DNA of 13,570 bases from positions 1 to 13,570 of the forward strand of contig CAZUAH010000375.1 of assembly GCA_964617665.1 (NCBI GenBank), given 5' to 3'. The notes under the pieces are model-generated. The model was not told the origin of the DNA. It did not search any database and worked only from the letters and a program-made list of their open reading frames with translations. Shown here piece after piece: positions 1 through 6,186 of the stretch; positions within the stretch are counted from its first letter, which is position 1; every line of letters begins with the position of its first letter. The position numbers were made by a program, and so were the translations under genes. Origin of the DNA: JADHUC01 sp964617665 (GTDB taxonomy: Bacteria > Planctomycetota > Planctomycetia > Pirellulales > Pirellulaceae).

Positions 1-1
1 T

Positions 2-271
2 GCCACATGCCCAGACGAGAAGCTACGGAATCCGGCCCGAGCGATTCAGTTGGCCAAACCTCCGCGGCAGTTGACCGATCGCGTCAAGCTGCTCAGGCTA
101 CTTGTCCTCGAAGCCGCTTACTCCGAGGCAGGTCGGCACGACGAGGCGGTAAGGGCGATCAAAGAAGCGATAAAGCAGGCAGAAGCCATCGGCAATACAG
201 CGTCGGCTGAAGAAATGCGAGGCAAGCTAAAGCGGTATCAAAACGACGCTGCCGGTTCTGATGGTCTGTAG
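2..271 (+). CDS. TPR-repeat protein, C-terminal end (partial)
   Basis: The frame is open from the first base of the window to a TAG at 269-271, so this is the 3' end of a gene that starts upstream. The visible residues begin with ATCPDEKLRNPARAIQLA and continue with AYSEAGRHDEAVRAIKEAI. Both fit tetratricopeptide (TPR) helices: the second has the G-x-x-x-x-A spacing of a TPR helix pair, and the 'TCPDxxxRNxxxAIxLA' start is what I know from the last TPR units of planctomycete tetratricopeptide and Ser/Thr-kinase-TPR proteins. TPRs mediate protein-protein contacts. A TTG at 50 could in principle start a 73-residue protein, but it would cut the first TPR helix in half, so a partial gene is far more likely. 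The short tail after the helices (KRYQNDAAGSDGL) looks like a normal C-terminus. The function of the whole protein cannot be told from this piece. Confidence 0.7.
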   Translation, partial: ATCPDEKLRNPARAIQLAKPPRQLTDRVKLLRLLVLEAAYSEAGRHDEAVRAIKEAIKQAEAIGNTASAEEMRGKLKRYQNDAAGSDGL

Positions 272-461
272 GTCATGCTGTGCATGACGGAATCCGTGTC
301 GCCTAGTTCGATAGCGTTCCATTTGAGCGCGAATGGGAGATCGCCGGGAAGATCAAACGACGGACCCGAATGGAGCACGCATTTCGTCAGGCGGAGCCTG
401 GACCGTTCAATCTGCGCTGAAATGGCTACTTCGGTCGATTCCAGTTATGTTTCACGGTCTT

Positions 462-567
462 CCATGCCGAAGGCACAGCCTTATGAAAGCCCAGGGTGGA
501 GCGACGTTAGTCGCGCAACCCTGGGAACGGATTTTGCACACGCCGAAAGCCCCGACGGGGCGGCCCT
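462..567. repeat. Palindromic intergenic repeat, 'CCCAGGGT' type
   Basis: A strong imperfect hairpin occupies 490-525: CCCAGGGT (490-497) pairs with ACCCTGGG (518-525), and inside it GCGAC (501-505) pairs with GTCGC (510-514) around a GTTA loop. It is followed at 550-560 by a second small palindrome, CCCCG-A-CGGGG. This arrangement, a CCCAGGGT/ACCCTGGG hairpin followed by a CCCCG/CGGGG hairpin, resembles dispersed intergenic repeats I know from planctomycete genomes. Only one copy is present here, so its repeat status rests on that recollection. The outer limits given are approximate. It is not a transposase-encoding element, and it is unlike the other palindrome family in this window. Confidence 0.5.
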
Positions 568-696
568 AACGACGGCCGGAAGCGATTTCGCGGTTCGTAC
601 AACGCCAAGTTCTGGGACGAGGCGAAAAGGAAGATCAAGGCCGCCGACGGCAAACTCGTCTGCATGGCCGGCAAGTAGTCGAGGGGTCTGGCAATT

Positions 697-767
697 GGGA
701 GGGCGAAGCTCCTGCTGAGCCGAATTCCTGGCACCGACGCGCGGCTGGGCTGGAGCCTCGCCCTCCC
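697..767 (+). repeat. Palindromic 'GEAPAEP' element, copy A
   Basis: A left arm at 697-722 (starting GGGAGGGCGAAGCTCCTGCT) and a right arm at 742-767 (ending CCTCGCCCTCCC) form an imperfect inverted repeat, with 22 of 26 positions complementary, around a 19-base unique loop. The left arm is identical over 26 bases to the left arm of copy C (12152-12177) and, over 25 bases, to the reverse complement of the right arm of copy B (5889-5913). The right arm of this copy is the most diverged of the three. Read on the minus strand, the right arm gives the peptide REGEAPAQP. No flanking direct repeat is obvious. Confidence 0.85.
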
Positions 768-1091
768 GAATACCGTCATGCACGGTTTGAAGTCCGGGAC
801 ATCCGCAAGAAATCACCTGCTGCGATGTTCTGGCGTGACCAGAACGCCGGCCTCACCACTGAAGACAGATTCGGTGTATCGTGCACGTGGCTCTGCGAGA
901 CTGTTCCGACTAGGAAAGGTCTGCGGGTTTCTGCGCGATCACGGAAGTTGCTAGCTGAGACCAACTCGTAGAATCAGAGAGACTCACCCCAAAGTCACTG
1001 TATTCTGAGTGACGATGTTGATTCAAGATGTGTAGGCGCATGGAGTGCTTCGCACCTGCGTTCTGGCACCGCTCACGAGGACACGGACGTC

Positions 1092-4000
1092 ATGTTACTC
1101 AGCACTCCAACCCCCTTCCGACGAGTGCTCGTCGGTGCGTTGGCACTCAGTATTTGCCTCTTGTCTGCCGTAACGGTTCCGCCGACCGCGATGGGTCAAG
1201 ATCGCGTTTGGCACGGTTACGTAGATGGAGTTTTTCGTGGCGGTTCGAACCGCGAAGTTGGGACGCTGGACCTGTTCGTTCCGCTGACGCAATCGGAGAA
1301 TGAACTGCTCTTTGCCGACATGCGCGGCGGGCTTGCGGACGATGGAAGTTCGGAAGGCAATTGGGGCTTGGGGTATCGCCGGATGCTCCCATCGGGATGG
1401 ATCGCGGGCATGTACGGTTTCTACGATCTGCGTGAAAGCGCCTTCGGCAACACATTTCACCAAGCGATGTTCGGGGCGGAGCTGATGGACGTGAACTGGG
1501 ACTTTCGCATCAACGGCTACGTACCGGATGGCTCCGCCAAGTTTGCTGCCGGTGGTGGCGGTGGACCGACCGGCATCTTGTTCAGCGGCAACAATATCCT
1601 CTTCTCGACTCCCGCTGGCGGCGAGGAACGAGCCTACTACGGTATGGACGCGGAAGTCGGCCGGCTGCTGTACTTGTTCGGAGGGCCTCTGGATGCGGAA
1701 ATCCGCGGTTACGTGGGTGGGTACTACTTCGACAACGACGCGGCCGGATTTCCCGAGGTTGCCGGTCCACGTGCACGAGTTGAATTGCGGATGTTCGACC
1801 TTCCGTGGCTGGGCCCGGAATCGCGCGTCGTGTTAGGCGGCGAAATCCAATATGACAACGTTAGGGATACGCAAGCCACGGGGCTGATCCAAGTTCGTGT
1901 ACCGCTGGGTCGCCTGTTCTCACGCGGCTCGAATCTCACGCCATTGCAGCGGCGCATGGTCGAACCCATCATTCGTGACATTGACGTAGTGACCAACTCG
2001 ACGCCGAGCAAGGCTCAAACGCAGATCCCGCTGACCAGAGGCAGCAATATTGTTACTGTGACACACGTGAACGACAGCGGTGCCGTGGGCAGCGGCACGT
2101 TCGAAGATCCCTGCGGTTCGCTGACCTCGGCGGCTGGTTCAACTCACGACATCGTCTACGTTCACTCGGGTACGAGCTTTACCAACCAGAGCTATGCAGC
2201 GGCTGCGAACCAGCGCGTCTTGGGTGAGGGCGGCGGCAGTTATCAACAGCTCCAGACGGATCAACTGGGACGGATCAACATCCCGCAAGTCAACGGACTA
2301 GGCAACCTCCGACCCGTGATTCAGAACCCCACGGGAACCGCGCTGGCCGGGGCCGACAACAGTGAGATCTCGAACTTCGAGATCACCAATGCCAACACGG
2401 CGATTGAGCTGAACAACCTGGCCGGCAACGTGAACGTGAACCGTACCCTGATTAGCGGCGGCACCACGGGGATCGATATCCTGGGTGGTAGCGGCACGTT
2501 TACGTTTACGGACGTGACCGCCGCCGACCCAACGGGCGCGGGGATACATGTCAACGGCGGCTTGTCCACCATCAACTTCGGTGGCCCGGACAATCCGAAC
2601 AACGGGCAGTTCGGCCCCAGCGTTCTTACACAGAGCGGTGGCGGCACGGGCATTCTGGTCGAGGGCGGTCACGCCGGCACGTTCAACCAGAACCCGAGCA
2701 GTCCGATCTTTGCCGACACCGGCGACGGTCTGCAGTTCGACAATGCCGACGGCAACTACGAATTCAACGGCCCCGTCACCCTGGCTGGCGGCAACGCGGG
2801 GATCGATATCCTGGGCGGCTCGGCCGGCACGTTCACCTTCAGCAATACGGACGTCACCAATCCGACGGGCGAAGGTATCAATATCGACGGCGGCGATTCC
2901 GACGTCACATTCGGCCCCGGCAGCAGTTTGACGCAAGGGAATAACGCGACCGGGATCGATATCCAAGGAGGCCACACGGGCCAATTCACCTTCAGCGGCT
3001 CGGTCAACGCCACCAACGGCGACGGCCTGCAATTCGACAACGCGAACGGCCTCTACGAATTCACCGGCCCGGTCACACTCAACGGTGGTAACGCGGGGAT
3101 CGACATCCTCGGCGGTTCGGCCGGCACCTTCACGTTCAGCAACACGGACATTACTAGTCCAACTGGCCCGGGCATCAATATCGACGGGGGCGACGCCGAC
3201 GTCACATTCGGCCCCGGCAGCAGTGTGGCGCAGGCCAACAACGCGACGGCGGTCAACGTCCAGGGCGGGCACACAGGCCAGATGGACTTCGGCGGTTCGG
3301 TCGATGCCACCATGGGCGACGGCCTGCAATTTGACAACGCCAACGGCCTGTACGAATTCACCGGCCCCGTCACGCTCAACGGCGGCAACGCGGGGATCGA
3401 TATTCTGAGTGGATCGGGCGGCACGTTCACCTTTAGCAATACGGACATCACGAACCCGACCGGCGAAGGGATCAATGTTGACGGCGGCACGGCCGACGTG
3501 ACGTTCGGACCCGGCAGCAGCCTGACGCAAGCGAACAACGCGACCGGGATCAACATCCAGGGCGGCCACAACGGCCAGTTCGACTTCGGCGGTTCGGTCG
3601 ACGCCACGAACGGCGACGGCCTGCAATTCGACAACGCCAACGGCCTCTACGAATTCACCGGCCCCGTCACGCTCAACGGCGGCGACGCCGGCATCGATAT
3701 TCTGAGCGGCTCGGGCGGCACGTTCACCTTCAGCGACACGACCATCACCGATCCGACCGGCGTGGGCCTGAATATCGACGGCGGCTCGGCCGACGTTACA
3801 TTCCAGGCTCCCAGCAGCATCACTCAGAATACGTTTAACCAACCGCTGATCGACGCCATGGGCGGCCATACGGGCACGGTGACCTTCGAGTTGGGAACCA
3901 ACCTCGAGGCGACCAACGGCACGGGCCTACAATTCATGGACGCCGACGGTCAGTACATCTTCAACGGCGGCATCACGCTCGATGGCACCGCCAACTCGGC

Positions 4001-5162
4001 CGATACGGGCATCGACATCATCACCGATTCCGCCGGCACGTTCACTTTCACGGGCACCTTCTTCGATCCGATTGAGATTACCAACGACCAGGGTATTGCG
4101 TTCAATATGGACAATAGCCCCGGCACGGCCACACTGGACTTCTTCGACATCAACCAATCGGTGGGGGCCGGGATCAGGGCCAATAACAGCGGCACACTCA
4201 ATGTTTTCGGCACCGATATCGACAACACCACCGGCGACGGCATCAACAGCACCAATACGAACCTGGACGTCTACCTTGCTGGGATTGGGATCAACGCGGC
4301 GATCGGCGACGACGGGATCGAAGTCGTCAACAATGATGGGACCGACCGCACGGCAACGATCACGAGCAACAACATCTTCCCGTTGGCGGGGGCAGGCATT
4401 GCCAATCGCGGTATCTTCATCAACTCCAGCGGCACGGGAACGCTGGAGGCGGATGTGCGGTTCAATCAGGTTGCCTCGACCAACCAGACCATTCTGACCA
4501 CCTCCGGCCCGACCGCCGGTTCCCTGATCGTGGATCTGCAAAACAGTACCTTGACCACGGACACTCCTGGAGTGTTTACGGAAGAACATGTCGGCGGCGG
4601 CCTCAATTCGACGATCGTCCGCTCGTGGGACAGCCCAAATCAAGTCATCGGCGCGGTCATTTCAGGCACCGGCGGCGGTGGCATTCTCTTCGACCAGGTC
4701 ACCTTCGATGCCGACGGGAACCCGGGCAACGGCTACCAACAGGTACAGTACACGGGAGACCTGGATATCGGATCGGTTCCGCCGTTGAGCATCACGCGCG
4801 TGACGGGCGACGGCCTATCGTTCATCGATCCGACCGGCGACTTGAGTATCCAGACGCTGAACGTCGCCAACTTCAACGGCACGGGATTGGAGGTGGATAC
4901 GTCGGGATTGGGCACAACGTTCAATCTCTCCGTAGACAGTGGAACCGTTGACACGTCGGGCGGCGATGCGATTCTCCTGAACGGACCGAACTTCTCCCTC
5001 AACAACACGACGGTTACCAACGGAGCCACCTTCGACACTATCAACACGACAAGCAGCACTTTGTCGGGCTCCGGGAATACCGCAGGCACGTTCAACTGCA
5101 CCGATGGCGGTGGCAACGCTGGCTCGATTAGCTTTAACGGAGGCGCTGACACGTGCCCGTAG
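1092..5162 (+). CDS. Inverse autotransporter with tandem-repeat beta-helix passenger
   Basis: A predicted outer-membrane protein of 1356 residues. Residues 1-35 form a signal peptide (basic FRR, a hydrophobic core, then a likely cut after TAMG). Residues about 38-300 read as an inverse autotransporter barrel (the intimin/invasin-type N-terminal beta-domain), with alternating strands such as LDLFVPLTQ, WGLGYRRML, WIAGMYGFYDLR and LIQVRVPLGR, closing with IIRDIDVVT. In that class the C-terminal part is exported through the barrel. Residues 318-420 resemble the first coils of a secreted beta-helix (VNDSGAVGSGTFEDP, then QRVLGEGGG). From about 460 the protein is built of repeats with GIDILGGS, INIDGG and GDGLQFDNA signatures, including near-identical 99-residue units. 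The C-terminus ends in TFNCTDGGG...ADTCP, with two cysteines that could pair. No Ig-like or lectin domains of intimin type are seen. The ATG at 1092 was chosen because the signal peptide follows directly; GAGG lies 11 bases upstream. Its ligand or role (adhesion, surface layer) is unknown. Confidence 0.85.
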   Translation: MLLSTPTPFRRVLVGALALSICLLSAVTVPPTAMGQDRVWHGYVDGVFRGGSNREVGTLDLFVPLTQSENELLFADMRGGLADDGSSEGNWGLGYRRMLPSGWIAGMYGFYDLRESAFGNTFHQAMFGAELMDVNWDFRINGYVPDGSAKFAAGGGGGPTGILFSGNNILFSTPAGGEERAYYGMDAEVGRLLYLFGGPLDAEIRGYVGGYYFDNDAAGFPEVAGPRARVELRMFDLPWLGPESRVVLGGEIQYDNVRDTQATGLIQVRVPLGRLFSRGSNLTPLQRRMVEPIIRDIDVVTNSTPSKAQTQIPLTRGSNIVTVTHVNDSGAVGSGTFEDPCGSLTSAAGSTHDIVYVHSGTSFTNQSYAAAANQRVLGEGGGSYQQLQTDQLGRINIPQVNGLGNLRPVIQNPTGTALAGADNSEISNFEITNANTAIELNNLAGNVNVNRTLISGGTTGIDILGGSGTFTFTDVTAADPTGAGIHVNGGLSTINFGGPDNPNNGQFGPSVLTQSGGGTGILVEGGHAGTFNQNPSSPIFADTGDGLQFDNADGNYEFNGPVTLAGGNAGIDILGGSAGTFTFSNTDVTNPTGEGINIDGGDSDVTFGPGSSLTQGNNATGIDIQGGHTGQFTFSGSVNATNGDGLQFDNANGLYEFTGPVTLNGGNAGIDILGGSAGTFTFSNTDITSPTGPGINIDGGDADVTFGPGSSVAQANNATAVNVQGGHTGQMDFGGSVDATMGDGLQFDNANGLYEFTGPVTLNGGNAGIDILSGSGGTFTFSNTDITNPTGEGINVDGGTADVTFGPGSSLTQANNATGINIQGGHNGQFDFGGSVDATNGDGLQFDNANGLYEFTGPVTLNGGDAGIDILSGSGGTFTFSDTTITDPTGVGLNIDGGSADVTFQAPSSITQNTFNQPLIDAMGGHTGTVTFELGTNLEATNGTGLQFMDADGQYIFNGGITLDGTANSADTGIDIITDSAGTFTFTGTFFDPIEITNDQGIAFNMDNSPGTATLDFFDINQSVGAGIRANNSGTLNVFGTDIDNTTGDGINSTNTNLDVYLAGIGINAAIGDDGIEVVNNDGTDRTATITSNNIFPLAGAGIANRGIFINSSGTGTLEADVRFNQVASTNQTILTTSGPTAGSLIVDLQNSTLTTDTPGVFTEEHVGGGLNSTIVRSWDSPNQVIGAVISGTGGGGILFDQVTFDADGNPGNGYQQVQYTGDLDIGSVPPLSITRVTGDGLSFIDPTGDLSIQTLNVANFNGTGLEVDTSGLGTTFNLSVDSGTVDTSGGDAILLNGPNFSLNNTTVTNGATFDTINTTSSTLSGSGNTAGTFNCTDGGGNAGSISFNGGADTCP
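2724..3920 (+). repeat. 297-bp tandem repeats inside the autotransporter gene
   Basis: The stretch encoding GDGLQFDNANG starts at 2724 (DNA variant encoding DNADG), 3021, 3318 and 3615, exactly 297 bases (99 codons) apart. A diverged unit start follows at 3921, 306 bases later. Within each unit the order GPVTLNGGNAGIDIL, GTFTFSNTDIT, GINIDGG, DVTFGPGSS, NNATGINIQGG, FGGSVDATN is kept. The third and fourth units are closest at DNA level, with long identical runs around the EFTGPVTLNGG segment. An older, longer unit precedes (GIDILGGS at 2469, 330 bases before the next). Each unit probably folds as several coils of a right-handed beta-helix. Confidence 0.9.
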
Positions 5163-5185
5163 CAAGATAGACGGAGCCCTTTGGC

Positions 5186-5800
5186 CTACCTCCGCTCTGT
5201 CACGGTGGAAGGGCGATGGGCTGTTTCTGCAGATGGCCCATCCGCGATATTCCCACGCATGCGCTCGGCGACGCGGTCCGTGATGTCGACCGCGGAGGAG
5301 AAGGCGAAGACGACACTGTCGTTCTTCGTCACGACCATGCTCAAGCCCAACTCCGTGGCTACCGACTGGGCCACGGGTTTCACTTCCTCGCGAAAATCGT
5401 GGATCAGACGGAGCTTATTGGCGTTCAGATTCTGTTGGGCTTTTGCCCGCGCCTGATTCAGTTGTGTCCCCAATTGGCGGTCGATCAGCTGTAGCTCGGC
5501 TTGCTGCTTTTGAAGTTCTTCTTCGGTCTCAGGCGGCTCCACGCCGAACTCGTTCTTCTTCTGGTCGAATTGGCCGCGCAACGTCACTTGGTATTGCGTC
5601 AATTGCTCGTTCAGCAAGTCGGCCTGCTGTTTGGCGGCATTGGACATCTGGACGTCTCGCCCAAGCTGCTTGGCAACCGCGTCAAGGTCGATTACCGCTA
5701 CGCCGCCGGGGTCGGCCGTCGGTTTGACCTCTTGCTGACCGCAACCGACGAGAGAGGCGAGGACAAGGCTGGCGACCAAAGTGCTGGCACGATTGAACAT
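5186..5800 (-). CDS. OmpH/Skp-family periplasmic lipoprotein
   Basis: A 204-residue predicted lipoprotein. Residues 1-20 are a signal peptide ending in the lipobox LVGC, so Cys20 would be lipidated. Residues 34-42 (VAVIDLDAV) are the first strand of the Skp/OmpH fold. Residues about 50-145 are rich in Q, E, K and A with heptad character, the two long coiled-coil tentacles. Residues 153-180 (MVVTKNDSVVFAFSS, then DITDRV) are the closing strands and the 'DITDxV' signature of the family. Skp-type proteins hold unfolded outer-membrane proteins in the periplasm; a lipid-anchored version is a variation on the soluble E. coli protein. The ATG at 5800 is preferred over the TTG at 5806 because AGGGAG lies six bases before it. 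The gene converges on the autotransporter with 23 bases between the stop codons; it is not in a bam operon here. The role in folding the neighbouring barrel is only a guess. Confidence 0.8.
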   Translation of the reverse strand: MFNRASTLVASLVLASLVGCGQQEVKPTADPGGVAVIDLDAVAKQLGRDVQMSNAAKQQADLLNEQLTQYQVTLRGQFDQKKNEFGVEPPETEEELQKQQAELQLIDRQLGTQLNQARAKAQQNLNANKLRLIHDFREEVKPVAQSVATELGLSMVVTKNDSVVFAFSSAVDITDRVAERMRGNIADGPSAETAHRPSTVTERR

Positions 5801-5806
5801 AGTCAA

Positions 5807-5812
5807 CTCCCT
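5807..5812 (-). promoter_or_regulatory. Ribosome binding site deciding the OmpH-like start
   Basis: On the minus strand AGGGAG is followed by six bases and then ATG at 5800. This spacing is good for the ATG and leaves none for the alternative TTG at 5806, which directly abuts the site. Confidence 0.6.
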
Positions 5813-5845
5813 GCGTAGAAACCTTCCGTAAGCGGCCGCAAACCT

Positions 5846-5913
5846 GGGAGGGCGAGGCTTCTGCCGAGCCGAGAGCGAGGGAGAAGAAGGCTCAGCAGGA
5901 GCTTCGCCCTCCC
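5846..5913 (-). repeat. Palindromic 'GEAPAEP' element, copy B
   Basis: Arms at 5846-5871 and 5889-5913 surround a 17-base loop. This copy lies in the opposite orientation to copies A and C: the conserved arm (reverse complement of 5889-5913) is on the right, and the variable arm (starting GGGAGGGCGAGGCTTCTGCC) is on the left. It sits upstream of two divergent genes, so in this position it cannot be a simple 3' terminator for either. Confidence 0.85.
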
Positions 5914-6186
5914 GAACATGACTCGCGAAATGCCTGCTAGCATGCTCCTACCTCAGGCAGGCGGGAAGATAGTGTGAATCAGCAAGAGTCGCCAGATCAA
6001 TCCTGCCAAAACCTTACTGTAGGCTCACGCCCCGGTATGTCGGCGAAGACTTCTGGCGTTTGGCCCAACCCGCCTGCGATGGCAACGTGTCAAACGGCCC
6101 GCAGACAGTTGCATTTCGACCATGCGCCCGGATAAGCTGGTAACTGCCTAGACGCAGATGCTCTCTCGATACAGGAGACAAACGAC

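Larger units (their letters stand above)
272..1091. other. Gene-poor intergenic region carrying two repeat elements
   Basis: No open frame in these 820 bases looks like an intact gene. Long frames exist on both strands, but they run straight through the palindromic elements at 462-567 and 697-767 and have shadow-like composition. Two frame segments look faintly protein-like. One, ending at the TAG at 676-678, reads YNAKFWDEAKRKIKAADGK near its end. The other, ending at the TAG at 969-971, includes RFEVRDIRKKSPAAMFW. Either could be a decayed gene remnant, but I cannot assign a family. The 3' part should hold the promoter of the autotransporter gene. A weak candidate is TTGCTA (948-953) with TAGAAT (969-974), whose 15-base spacing is short; I give it little weight. 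Confidence 0.55.
5801..6186. other. Divergent intergenic region
   Basis: These 386 bases separate the minus-strand lipoprotein gene from the plus-strand propeller gene, so both promoters should lie here. It contains palindrome copy B (5846-5913). The remainder (5914-6172) holds no open frame with coding character and no box pair good enough to call as a promoter. Confidence 0.6.

Noticed and set aside
275..816. Open frames on both strands across the intergenic region
   Set aside because: They read through both palindromic elements. The minus frame contains REGEAPAQP, which is a translation of the repeat rather than a protein signature.
768..971. Tyrosine recombinase C-terminus
   Set aside because: Only RFEVRDIRKK is reminiscent of the family. 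The conserved LGH segment and catalytic Tyr are missing, so no integrase is called.
2298..3869. 523-codon open frame on the minus strand
   Set aside because: It is exactly antisense to the 297-bp repeats, so its own peptide repeats (VAAVERDGAGEF, EAVGVVELQAVA) are by-products of the plus-strand repeats. The plus frame has a signal peptide, a barrel domain and beta-helix logic; this frame has none.
2469..3920. CRISPR array
   Set aside because: The repeats are 297 bases long, in frame and coding, with no short repeat-spacer alternation and no cas genes nearby.
3927..4643. 238-codon open frame on the minus strand
   Set aside because: Antisense to the beta-helix coding region, no ribosome site and no recognisable domain; a GC-rich shadow frame.
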